DNA of 64,000 bases from the NCBI GenBank assembly GCA_902167325.1, contig LR632930.1:3224001-3288000 (forward strand). The letters run 5' to 3'. Shown here piece after piece: positions 1-7,904 of the stretch. The translations under genes and the position numbers were made by a program. Origin of the DNA: Chitinophaga pinensis. Its GTDB lineage: Bacteria; Bacteroidota; Bacteroidia; Chitinophagales; Chitinophagaceae. The notes under the pieces are model-generated. The model was not told the origin of the DNA and made no database searches. It saw only the letters and a list, made by a program, of their open reading frames with translations. Each line of letters begins with the position of its first letter. The first letter of the stretch is position 1.

Positions 1-666
1 ATGCAAATGGTGGAAGCCTATCCGGTAAACATCGAACCCACCAGCGGCCAGATCTATACCAACTATACAACGGATAACCTTCCGTCCGGACAGTACGTTT
101 TCGATATGGAGATTTCCAATATCAAGCAAACGAAGCTGTTCCCTAAGTTCGGTGAGTTTATTCTGAAGGACACGATTCCCTTTCAGGACCTGAAAGCCAT
201 GAACGGTGCTTATTCCAACCCGCTGATGAAGCAGGGGCAGGAGTCAGTTACCAAAGGTCAGGGTGCGGAATCTTACAGCATTGATATCCAGCGTGTACCT
301 TCCGACGATTTCAATATCACCCTGCGTTTCCTTGATAAGCACGGTAATGCATTCAATCCGAAGCGGGGAGAAGTTCTCAAACGGCCAAGCGGTACCTCGT
401 TCCTGCAGACTTTTGAGACCTATACAGTGAAACCGGATCTGTTTGATGATAAATTGGTTTACACGGTTTTTCAAACTCCATTCCCTAATGTAAGTGCGGG
501 TAACGGGTTTAACGTGTACTACCGCATCGCGGCGGATGCCTGTATCTACGACGATCCTATATACAATGGTTACCATTCCAACCCGCGCTTCATTCAACGC
601 CTTTGGAAAAGAGGTAAATACTCCATTACCATTCAGCTGAAGAATGTAACGCGCAAGCCGCTGTAA
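1..666 (+). CDS. DUF5007-like protein, C-terminal part
   Basis: This is the last 221 codons of a gene that enters from the left edge; the ATG at base 1 is probably not the true start, because the frame is open to the window border. The sequence is rich in beta-type residues, with aromatic positions typical of extracytoplasmic Bacteroidota beta-sandwich proteins, and no catalytic motif is visible. A segment reading IDIQRVPSDDFNITLRFLD followed by a proline/lysine stretch resembles DUF5007 proteins, which sit beside fasciclin and SusC/D genes. The family call is from memory. No signal peptide can be seen because the N-terminus is missing. A strong hairpin terminator follows 41 bases after the stop. 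Confidence 0.5.
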   Translation: MQMVEAYPVNIEPTSGQIYTNYTTDNLPSGQYVFDMEISNIKQTKLFPKFGEFILKDTIPFQDLKAMNGAYSNPLMKQGQESVTKGQGAESYSIDIQRVPSDDFNITLRFLDKHGNAFNPKRGEVLKRPSGTSFLQTFETYTVKPDLFDDKLVYTVFQTPFPNVSAGNGFNVYYRIAADACIYDDPIYNGYHSNPRFIQRLWKRGKYSITIQLKNVTRKPL

Positions 667-707
667 CTACAGTATTTTTTTCCTGAAATAACCATAGATG
701 TAAAATT

Positions 708-735
708 AAAAGGGCGGTATTATTACCGCCCTTTT
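708..735. terminator. Bidirectional intrinsic terminator
   Basis: A perfect 12-bp inverted repeat (arms 708-719 and 724-735, stem with GGGCGGTA, loop of four bases) has A-rich and T-rich flanks. It lies between the convergent genes ending at 666 and 736, so it probably serves both. Confidence 0.85.
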
Positions 736-1461
736 CTATTTCTTATTCGTCATGATCTTTTCCTTCATCAGGTTCATAAACCCTTCCCGGTAAGTATCTC
801 CCACAGGCACTTTCTCCTCTGTATGATCCAGATGCACAAGGTTGCCCTCTATCATCCGGATATAGCTTGTGGCCAGCAGAAAGGATTTGTGTGTACGCAC
901 GAAGTCTGCGGCCGGCAGGCGCTCTTCCAGGTCTTTCATATTGAGGAGCGCTATGATCTTTTCTCCATTACGGGTATGGATCTTCACGTAGTTTTTCAGC
1001 CCTTCGATGAAAATGATATCCCTGATATTGATCTTAATAAGCTTCCCTTTCTGCTCTGTTTTCACGAAAACGAAATCGCTCTCTTCCTTTACTGCAGGGG
1101 GCACTGGTTGTATGAGGCTCAGCGCACGCTGGGCACCTTTGATGAACCGGGCAAAGGATATAGGCTTCAGCAGGTAATCCACTACTTCGTTCTCGAAACC
1201 TTCCATGGCATATTCGCTGTAAGCCGTGGTGAGGATCACTTTGCACTTTCCGTTGATGGCTTTGATGAAGTCGATGCCGGTCATGGAAGGCATCTGCACA
1301 TCGAGGAATATGAGGTCTATTTTATGCTGGTGCAACACCTGCAGGCCCTCGAGCGGGTCTGTGGTGGAATACAAAAGGTTGAGGAATGGCGTTTGTTTGA
1401 TGTGATGTGTCAGCAGATCGATGGCATGCTGCTCGTCGTCGATGATAATACAGTTAATCAT
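736..1461 (-). CDS. LytTR-family response regulator
   Basis: A 241-residue response regulator. Residues 1-120 form a receiver domain with the acidic pair D8/D9, phosphoacceptor D54 (in FLDVQMP) and K99 (LLKPISF). Residues about 135-235 are a LytTR DNA-binding domain (FIEGLKNYVKI, FVRTHKSFLL). It is expected to bind promoter repeats after phosphorylation by its partner. The start codon overlaps the end of the upstream LytS-type kinase gene by 8 bp, so the two are co-translated as a two-component pair. Target genes cannot be read from the sequence; the TonB-type receptor upstream (2638-4812) is a candidate. Confidence 0.93.
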   Translation of the reverse strand: MINCIIIDDEQHAIDLLTHHIKQTPFLNLLYSTTDPLEGLQVLHQHKIDLIFLDVQMPSMTGIDFIKAINGKCKVILTTAYSEYAMEGFENEVVDYLLKPISFARFIKGAQRALSLIQPVPPAVKEESDFVFVKTEQKGKLIKINIRDIIFIEGLKNYVKIHTRNGEKIIALLNMKDLEERLPAADFVRTHKSFLLATSYIRMIEGNLVHLDHTEEKVPVGDTYREGFMNLMKEKIMTNKK

Positions 1462-2554
1462 TTTTCGATAGTTGAATGATCAGTTCGGCGGTATAAAAAT
1501 GCGCTGTTTCGTTGATGGTAAAGCTGTATTTGTCCTGGTAAGTGAGCTGCAGGCGTTGCCGCACATTATTCAGGCCTATGCTGGTAGAAAGCTCTTTGGG
1601 TCCCTGTTTCTTCTTGTTGCCGATATAGAACCGGATGCGGTCATTATCGGCTTCTGTCCTGATCACGAGCGGATTGGCGGGGTCCAGCAGGTCGCCATGC
1701 TTGAAGGCATTCTCCACCAGCGTGATAAGGATCAACGGGGCGATGCGCGCAGCGGGATTACTCAGCTCTTCGCTATATTGGATGCTCAGTTTATTATTGA
1801 ACCGCATCTGGTTGATGCCGATCACGTTCTTCATATGCGTGATCTCTTTGGTGAGCGCCACTTTCCCTTCTGCATCTTCTTCTTTCCCGAGGGCATACCG
1901 CATAATGTCTGACAACAGCAGTACGGCGTTAGATACCTCTTCGCTCAGTGGAACGGTTTTGCTGTATATAAAGCTAAGGGAATTAAAAAGAAAGTGGGGG
2001 TTGATCTGGTATTTGATGGCGCTCAGCTCAGCGTCCATTTTTTGCTTCTCCAGTTCCTTCTGCAGCTTCTCCCTGCGGCTGAAGTGCATAAACACCGCCA
2101 CAATGAAGGTGATGGCAAGGTTGAAGATGAAAGTGAATGTATGTGTGGCAAGAAAAACGATCATTTTATTTGCCGTCATGAACTTTACCACTTTCTCCTG
2201 TCCGCCACGCACTTCATATACGGTTTTGGCATACTCGTAAAGCATGGCATAGCCTGTTTTAGCGGCAAAAAGGAGTGCAACGATGAGGAAGAACCTTCCC
2301 CAGCGGTTTTCATGCAGTGCCGGGAGCCAGGCGAGGAAGATAAGGATATAATAGGTGATGGTGAATTCTACGCAGGAACGAAAGATGGTGATCCAGACGC
2401 CACCGAAACGGTCGTAGGCGCTGTTGGTAAGGTCGGGGTCGAGGGTATAGATGAAAAGGAAGGTGAGGATATTCCAAATGAGGGAGATGGAAAAGAGGAG
2501 GAGGATCCTTTTCCATTCAGTTTTAAAGAAGTGGCTGGTTTTGTCCAGGAGCAT
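1454..2554 (-). CDS. LytS/YehU-type sensor histidine kinase
   Basis: A 366-residue membrane kinase of the His_kinase (PF06580) class. About four hydrophobic segments (residues roughly 18-38, 60-80, 87-107, 131-157) precede a coiled linker (REKLQKELEKQK) and the phosphorylation motif QINPHFLFNSL with H187. The ATP-binding region has LVENAFKHG near residue 285 and a glycine motif at SIGLNNVRQRL. It signals to the LytTR regulator encoded immediately downstream. A perfect -7 box (TATTTTTG on the minus strand, plus-strand positions 2577-2584) lies 22 bases upstream of the start, inside the T-tail of the preceding terminator, so the pair probably has its own promoter. No -33 box is obvious. Confidence 0.92.
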   Translation of the reverse strand: MLLDKTSHFFKTEWKRILLLFSISLIWNILTFLFIYTLDPDLTNSAYDRFGGVWITIFRSCVEFTITYYILIFLAWLPALHENRWGRFFLIVALLFAAKTGYAMLYEYAKTVYEVRGGQEKVVKFMTANKMIVFLATHTFTFIFNLAITFIVAVFMHFSRREKLQKELEKQKMDAELSAIKYQINPHFLFNSLSFIYSKTVPLSEEVSNAVLLLSDIMRYALGKEEDAEGKVALTKEITHMKNVIGINQMRFNNKLSIQYSEELSNPAARIAPLILITLVENAFKHGDLLDPANPLVIRTEADNDRIRFYIGNKKKQGPKELSTSIGLNNVRQRLQLTYQDKYSFTINETAHFYTAELIIQLSKND

Positions 2555-2589
2555 GGGTGGAAGGTGTGCTTTCGTTCAAAAATAAAGAA

Positions 2590-2634
2590 AATACCATTGC
2601 AAGCCTCCCGGTGCGGTAGGCCTGCAATGGTATT
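2590..2634 (-). terminator. Intrinsic terminator of the TonB-type receptor gene
   Basis: A 16-bp inverted repeat with one mismatch (arms 2590-2605 and 2619-2634) lies just past the stop at 2638. On the minus strand it is followed by a T-rich run. The tail also contains the candidate -7 box for the LytS gene. Confidence 0.8.
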
Positions 2635-2637
2635 GTA

Positions 2638-4812
2638 TTAGAAAGTCTGCTGGGAATTGGTACGGCCGGATTCGGTTTCGATACTGTTTTTCCGGGTTTT
2701 GGCGGCTTTTACGTTCTTGTTGCCGAAGCGGTAATTAAAGGTCAGGTTCACTGCGCGGGTATCCATGTTCATCCTGCCGAGGTTGTGGATGGTAGAGTAC
2801 TGCACTTTATACCGCATCTGGTTGGTGTTGAAAATGTCAACCGCCGCCAGTTTCAGCGATGCGCTGCCTTTCATGATGCTTTTGCTTAACCCGAGATCTA
2901 CGTTGCCCTGTGTCTTCATCACGGCGTAACCGGCCATAAGAGGTCCGCGGAAGTTACCGTTCAACTCGGCAGTGAAGCCTTTGGGGAGGGTAAAGGTGTT
3001 CTGGATATTGGCGAAAGCGGTCACACTGTTTTTGTTATAGTCCACCCCGTCCAGCACCGTGTTGATACCGAGGTACAAACCTGTCACGGTAATGGTGGTG
3101 CGGATCTTGGGCGTGATGGGCTTTACCCATACCACGTTAGCATAGGCCAGGTTAAAGTTGGTCTGGTTATCGAAACTCATTACCTGTACTTTGGTAACGG
3201 GGTCCTGGCGGAAGGTCATGCTCAGGTTGTCGGTCATCCGTGTAAAGGCGATGGTGGTAAACAGCTGATACTTGTGGCTCCAGGTGGCCTGTACTGCCTG
3301 CGAAAGCATGGGCTTTATATCAGGGTTGCCTTCACGGAGAGAGTACGCATTCACGTAGGTGATGAAGGGATTCACGATATCGAACCCGAAACGGTTGATG
3401 CTCCTGCGGTAGCTGAAGCTGAACTGGTTGGTAGCGCTCATATTATAGGAGGCAGAGGCACTGGGAAACAGCTGCACGTAGTCGCGCTCGAACTTTTTAT
3501 CGATGGTTAAGCTGTTGCCTTTCGCATTGGTATGCTCCATCCGCAGCATAGCGTTGAACGACCATTTCTTAATGGTTTTGCTCAACCCTGCATACGCTGC
3601 ATTAATGTTCTCCTTGTACACGAAATGGTTCGTTTTGGTGGGGTCGTTTATCCATTTCCCTGCCTGCATGGTTTCCCAGTGCATGTCGTTGTCGGTTTCG
3701 GTGAAGGTCGATTTAAGACCCGCTTCCAGCTTAAAGGCTTTAAACTGCTGGGTGTAATCAGCGCTGAGGGAGTACAGGTCGATGCCTGATTCCGTGAAGT
3801 TGCGGATGTTGGTGGAAGACCCGATCACATCTTCTTTCAGGGAATAATACTGCCCGGCAAACTGATCGTCCCAGTCTTTACGGTGATTAAAGTAGTCGGC
3901 ATTGATGGTCAGTTCATTCTTATGCTTCTGACTGGCTGTACGGAAGTAAGCGTTCACGCTGGGGTTAACCAGCTTTTGCGTGCCTGTTGCGCCCTGCCGG
4001 AAGATGGAATCCGGAAGGGTGGTGTAGTTATCACCTTCACGGGTACGGCGGTTGAACATGCTTTTAACCAGTACGCCGGCAGAGGATGTTTTCGACAGGT
4101 CGAAGTCGGCCCCTGCACGTACGTTATGGGTGTTTTTATTCTCCCGGTTGTAGTCGCTTTCCGTGAGCACATAGCCATCGGGGTAAAAGCGGTCGTTGGT
4201 ATTGTGCATAAAAGTTTTGGCATATATATGATCGTACCCGCCGTAAAGGTTCACGCCTTTGCTGCGGTGGTTGAGGGTTACGCCTTCGGTAGTGCGGGGA
4301 TAGCGCCCGAATCCGCCGGTGAGGGTTACGGTACCGTTGGTGCCAAGATCTTTCGGTTTAAATAGTTTGATGTTGATGATGGACCCGTCCTGCGCGTCGT
4401 ATTTGGCGCTGGGCATGCTCATCAGCTCTATCTTGTCAATATTGCTGCCTGCGGTGGAGGAAAGGAGGTTTTTGAGATCTTCTCCGCTCAGGCGGCTGGG
4501 GCGGCCATCGATATATACGGTTACCGCTTTGCCGTTGAGCTGGAGGTTGTGATTATTGTCCGTCAATACGCCGGGAGATTTGGTGACCACATCCCAGGCA
4601 TTGGAGCCTGCTGCGGTCACCGATTTCCCTACGTTAACGGTCATCGTACCGCCCTGTACCGTAATGGGTGGGGTGGAGTTGGTTACCTCATGGGTTTTGA
4701 GCTGCTTTACGGACGGGGTGGGGATGGAGTCTTTCTTTTGCTGCGCATTTGTGGCGGAAGGAGCTGCTGAAAGGATTGTTGCTGAGAAAATGACGGTTAA
4801 AATGGTTTGCAT
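2638..4812 (-). CDS. TonB-dependent-receptor-like outer-membrane beta-barrel protein
   Basis: A receptor-type outer-membrane protein of about 724 residues. The frame opens at 4875, but ATG at 4812 starts a typical signal peptide (MQTILTVIFSATILSAAP, ending near NAQQ), so I prefer that start. A plug-like region (AWDVVTKSPGVL, VYIDGRPSRLSG, IELMSMPSAKYDA) is followed by an OMP_b-brl_3-type barrel with alternating aromatic strands to the C-terminus. It lacks the CarboxypepD_reg-like domain found in many relatives, although an invariant VNVGKS segment precedes the plug. A canonical TonB box is not evident. It lies upstream of the LytS/LytTR pair on the same strand, separated by a terminator. The ligand is unknown. 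Confidence 0.85.
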   Translation of the reverse strand: MQTILTVIFSATILSAAPSATNAQQKKDSIPTPSVKQLKTHEVTNSTPPITVQGGTMTVNVGKSVTAAGSNAWDVVTKSPGVLTDNNHNLQLNGKAVTVYIDGRPSRLSGEDLKNLLSSTAGSNIDKIELMSMPSAKYDAQDGSIINIKLFKPKDLGTNGTVTLTGGFGRYPRTTEGVTLNHRSKGVNLYGGYDHIYAKTFMHNTNDRFYPDGYVLTESDYNRENKNTHNVRAGADFDLSKTSSAGVLVKSMFNRRTREGDNYTTLPDSIFRQGATGTQKLVNPSVNAYFRTASQKHKNELTINADYFNHRKDWDDQFAGQYYSLKEDVIGSSTNIRNFTESGIDLYSLSADYTQQFKAFKLEAGLKSTFTETDNDMHWETMQAGKWINDPTKTNHFVYKENINAAYAGLSKTIKKWSFNAMLRMEHTNAKGNSLTIDKKFERDYVQLFPSASASYNMSATNQFSFSYRRSINRFGFDIVNPFITYVNAYSLREGNPDIKPMLSQAVQATWSHKYQLFTTIAFTRMTDNLSMTFRQDPVTKVQVMSFDNQTNFNLAYANVVWVKPITPKIRTTITVTGLYLGINTVLDGVDYNKNSVTAFANIQNTFTLPKGFTAELNGNFRGPLMAGYAVMKTQGNVDLGLSKSIMKGSASLKLAAVDIFNTNQMRYKVQYSTIHNLGRMNMDTRAVNLTFNYRFGNKNVKAAKTRKNSIETESGRTNSQQTF

Positions 4813-4937
4813 ACGCTGTGTTTGATGATGCAAACTTATACCGGCCATCTCCCGGCTTAAAATCCGATACACCAACAGGCGCTTTTACATGATGAACCCG
4901 GTTTGAAATTGACAAGTTGTTACGCCCTGCCCACCCC

Positions 4938-4970
4938 AAAAAAAGCCACCCCTTAGTGGAGGGTGGCTTT
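4938..4970 (-). terminator. Intrinsic terminator after the TraB/GumN gene
   Basis: Arms 4942-4951 and 4961-4970 form a perfect 10-bp stem (AAAGCCACCC / GGGTGGCTTT), followed on the minus strand by seven T. It closes the minus-strand gene run ending at 4990. Confidence 0.87.
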
Positions 4971-4989
4971 CTATATTGCTGAGAATCAA

Positions 4990-5859
4990 TTATCTGGTAA
5001 CGGCTTCTACCTTATAACCCTTCTTTTTCAGCAGGGCTATCACTCCTTCGCCACCACCGAGGTGCATGGCGCCCACTCCAAAAAAGGTGCTTTCTTTCCG
5101 CATGGCCTTATCCATCACAGGGATCCAGTTGCGGTTGCGGTTATACACCAGGATGTCTTCATACCCCTTAAACTCCGGCGATTCACCCAGCATGTCGTGC
5201 ATAGCTACTATGTCCTGCGCTTTGTAGGCGGTTATCAGTCGTTTGAACATGGCGCGCTGCCTGGGGATATCACTGATGTATTCCATGATCATCCGCGCTT
5301 CGAGGGAGTCGGGCATGTTATCGAATACGCTGATCTGATCTGCGATGCCTTCCAGTCCTTCCACCGACTTATTAGAGAATTTAGCCAGTTCTACCAGCTT
5401 CTGCTCGTAGGATACGGACGATTTGCATTCCAGCATCTTTGGCAGCATGAGGCTGAGCAGTACCATGGGCTTCATCTTTTTGAAGTTGGCCACGTCCATC
5501 CTCAGACTGTCGTTCATAAACTGCTGCAGCTTGCGGTAGTCTGCCGGTTTAAATGCTTTTTCCAGTGCGTATTCCGGATCGTTGTTCTGTAAAAGCGGCC
5601 CCATGGTGAGGAACAGCTGCGGGTCGTCCATATCCACTTCGAGGTAAATGGTTTTGGAATTCTGCACGGCTTTGTTCAGCTGAGCCGATAAGTTGAAATC
5701 TTTTTCACAGATCAGGTGCACTGTGCCGTAGAGGTAAGAAGGCTGTGTAAGCCCGTTCCCGGAGATCTTATAAAGGAGGGAATGCTGCGCTGCGGCAGGC
5801 AATGTGGCCAGCAGTATGGCAAAAAAGGTGAAGGTTTTTTTAAGCATGAAGCGGTTCAT
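4990..5859 (-). CDS. TraB/GumN family protein
   Basis: A 289-residue secreted or periplasmic protein. The signal peptide is residues 1-24 (LLATLPAAAQ). The TraB/GumN signature is clear: YLYGTVHLI near residue 43, EVDMDD, a middle helical part, and the C-terminal FFGVGAMHLGGGEGVIALLKKKGY. The family is related to Tiki-type metalloproteases, and the GTVH and GAMHLGG motifs carry the expected conserved histidines; the substrate is unknown. Its start is 7 bases after the end of the BioF-like gene, so it is the last gene of a run that ends at a strong terminator. Confidence 0.88.
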   Translation of the reverse strand: MNRFMLKKTFTFFAILLATLPAAAQHSLLYKISGNGLTQPSYLYGTVHLICEKDFNLSAQLNKAVQNSKTIYLEVDMDDPQLFLTMGPLLQNNDPEYALEKAFKPADYRKLQQFMNDSLRMDVANFKKMKPMVLLSLMLPKMLECKSSVSYEQKLVELAKFSNKSVEGLEGIADQISVFDNMPDSLEARMIMEYISDIPRQRAMFKRLITAYKAQDIVAMHDMLGESPEFKGYEDILVYNRNRNWIPVMDKAMRKESTFFGVGAMHLGGGEGVIALLKKKGYKVEAVTR

Positions 5860-5865
5860 TTTAAA

Positions 5866-6924
5866 TTAGGTACGGGAATAATATTGAACGAGTTGTGCGG
5901 CGAGCATATCCAGATCGTCTGGCGTATGCAGCGCGGATAATATAATACGGTTGATACGGTCGCCCTGGGGATCGGGGTAAGCGAACGAGGAGATAAGCGT
6001 TTCGCGGGATAGGAGCCAGGTGTAAACCGCCTCAGAAGCGTCGTTTAATACAAATACCGGCAGGCCTTGGGGGTTCGGCAGCTCATCTATGCCACCTGTC
6101 AGCCTTACCAGTGCGGTAATATTGCCGCGGAGGATACGGAGTGCCTCCGTGTAAACGGAGCCGGCATTGAGCCAAGTAAATGCGTTGGCAGGGATGATGG
6201 GGGTGCTGGCGGTAAAGAGCGGTAACCGGCGGATGGCGGCAATATCTGCCGCATGCCCTGATACCATACCGCCTTCGAGGCTATATGCCTTGGCCAGCGA
6301 TGCCGTAATGAGATAACGGGCGCCCTCAGATGCCGGGAGGCTCCCGGCAATCCCTTCACCCTGTTTCCCCAATATACCCAGCCCGTGGGAGTCATCGATC
6401 ACCACGAGTGCTTTCCTGCGCAGGCGCGCCAATGGTGAAAAATCGTGTACCTCGCCCCGAAGCGGGTCCACGGCATCAGTGATCAATACATTGGCATGAT
6501 CCGGCTCACGGTTTAGCAGGGCTACCGAGGCTTCCAGCCAATCGTTCCAGTTACCCGCCGCCACGGTGGCGCCGGGGTAGCGCAGTGCGGGGTGGGCGCC
6601 GGGTGCATACAGTGGTGTGCCTTTCGTAACGGCATAGGTAATTGCAGCCTGTGCGGAAAGGTAGCCGGATGAGAAACAGGCCGCTGCCTGCTGTCCGGTA
6701 TGCACTGCCAGGGCATGCTCCAGCTGTTCGTACAAACTAAGCTGCAGGTTACCGATGCGGCTGCTGGGATATACGCTGCCGAACTGCTCCTGACCATCTG
6801 CCAGCAGCTGCCGGTAAACGGGTGAGGTATGCATGCCGAGGTACGAAAACCCGGAGAAGAATAAATGCTCCCGGCCGTCGCACACAACGGTTCTGCCGGG
6901 CATACTATGGGTGATCCTGATCAT
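5866..6924 (-). CDS. BioF/Kbl-like PLP-dependent alpha-oxoamine synthase homologue
   Basis: A 352-residue fold-type I PLP enzyme, slightly short for the family (about 380-400). It shows the conserved N-terminal FFSGFSYLGM segment (matching SNDYLGL in BioF), the glycine-rich CFSSGYLSAQ, the cofactor motif DDSHGLGILG (D178, H180), and the probable Schiff-base lysine K212 in SLAKAYSLEGG. Members join an acyl-CoA or acyl-ACP to an amino acid (8-amino-7-oxononanoate synthase, 2-amino-3-ketobutyrate ligase, serine palmitoyltransferase). No other biotin genes are nearby, so true BioF is not established. It begins almost at the stop of the upstream lipoprotein gene (1-bp gap), indicating an operon. 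Confidence 0.82.
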   Translation of the reverse strand: MIRITHSMPGRTVVCDGREHLFFSGFSYLGMHTSPVYRQLLADGQEQFGSVYPSSRIGNLQLSLYEQLEHALAVHTGQQAAACFSSGYLSAQAAITYAVTKGTPLYAPGAHPALRYPGATVAAGNWNDWLEASVALLNREPDHANVLITDAVDPLRGEVHDFSPLARLRRKALVVIDDSHGLGILGKQGEGIAGSLPASEGARYLITASLAKAYSLEGGMVSGHAADIAAIRRLPLFTASTPIIPANAFTWLNAGSVYTEALRILRGNITALVRLTGGIDELPNPQGLPVFVLNDASEAVYTWLLSRETLISSFAYPDPQGDRINRIILSALHTPDDLDMLAAQLVQYYSRT

Positions 6925-6925
6925 G

Positions 6926-7342
6926 TTATTGCTTCCGGGTACGAAGAATGAAATGGTATTCGCCGGTATTCACTTTCATGTCAAACTCAGTCTCATTCAG
7001 CTTCATTACTTCTACCATGTGTTCCGCATTGCGCGATCCGTTAGCGCCCGTAATGGAGATGATCTTCCCGTTGCTGAGCAGGGAATACTTACCACTGTCG
7101 GGCACACCGCCAATGGTGGCTATGAACAGATCGTTATCGAGGAATTGGTAATAGGCATCGCTGTAATAGCCTTTTTTCAGGTCTGCGGCCTGTGTGGCCT
7201 GCACGTGGTTGTACGAAGTACCTGGAGGAAGGGTAACATCGTACACCTTCCATTTTTTATGCTGCAGCAGTTCGTTCGTTTTGCCGTTGTTACATGCTGC
7301 CAGCAGCAAGAGTACGGTGGAATACAGGATCAGATGTTTCAT
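6926..7342 (-). CDS. Small lipocalin-like lipoprotein
   Basis: A 138-residue lipoprotein. The signal peptide ends in the lipobox LLAAC with the lipidated cysteine at 17. The mature part, with alternating short beta-strands (KWKVYDV, YYQFLDN, GKYSLLSNGKIISI, EYHFILRTRKQ), resembles the lipocalin-like small lipoproteins common in Bacteroidota. No ligand or enzyme function can be assigned. The ATG overlaps the stop of the DinB-like gene by four bases (ATGA), a sign of translational coupling. Confidence 0.75.
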   Translation of the reverse strand: MKHLILYSTVLLLLAACNNGKTNELLQHKKWKVYDVTLPPGTSYNHVQATQAADLKKGYYSDAYYQFLDNDLFIATIGGVPDSGKYSLLSNGKIISITGANGSRNAEHMVEVMKLNETEFDMKVNTGEYHFILRTRKQ

Positions 7343-7866
7343 TTGCCGGCGGCTTTTTCTTTGTTATACTGCTGCGATTGACCTACGGGAATGGAAAGGC
7401 TTTGCCAGCCTTCCGTACGCATGATTTTCCCGAGGTACACGATCTGCCCTACGTGATAAGGATAATGGGAGAGCTGCCGGTTAAGCGCGTCTATCACTAT
7501 CAATGGTTCTGTACGGATGAGTACGGTTTTGCTGAGATCTGCTTCCTGCAAACTGTCGATGGTGCTGATGAGGCAGTCCCATCCTTTGTTCCACATAGCC
7601 AGCATATCGGCCATGGTGGCATTGGGCGCGTCGTCCACAAATTCAGCATCACGCTGGCGCCATGGCTTTTCACCATCTGTCGTGAGAAAGTCGGTGAAGC
7701 GTGAGAGCATATTCCCACTCATATGTTTTACGATGATGTAGATATTGTTGGGTTCACCGGCGGGCTGCCAGTGTATCTGCTGATCGTTCAGCTGTGCAAA
7801 GGTTTTTTCCGCAAGGTCTTTGTAAGAGAGCAGCCGTTTCTTCGCACTGTCCAGGTAAAGTCTCAT
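7339..7866 (-). CDS. DinB-superfamily protein (DUF1572)
   Basis: A 175-residue protein of the DinB/YfiT four-helix fold. The metal-binding histidines are visible as H48 in IVKHMSGNM and H134/H138 in LSHYPYHVGQIVY, and WQPAGEPNNI matches the DUF1572 N-terminal pattern. Family members bind a divalent metal and several act as thiol-dependent transferases, but the reaction of DUF1572 proteins is not known. It sits 38 bp downstream of the gamma-glutamyltransferase gene. A glutathione or bacillithiol-like thiol link between the two is only an inference. Confidence 0.85.
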   Translation of the reverse strand: MRLYLDSAKKRLLSYKDLAEKTFAQLNDQQIHWQPAGEPNNIYIIVKHMSGNMLSRFTDFLTTDGEKPWRQRDAEFVDDAPNATMADMLAMWNKGWDCLISTIDSLQEADLSKTVLIRTEPLIVIDALNRQLSHYPYHVGQIVYLGKIMRTEGWQSLSIPVGQSQQYNKEKAAGK

Positions 7867-7904
7867 ACAGGATGTTATTTTGTTGAAGGATTAAATGTAC
7901 GATT

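Noticed and set aside
5866..6924. Biotin synthesis locus (bioF)
   Set aside because: The protein has the fold and the PLP lysine, but no other bio gene is in the window and the protein is short, so the specific name is not supported.
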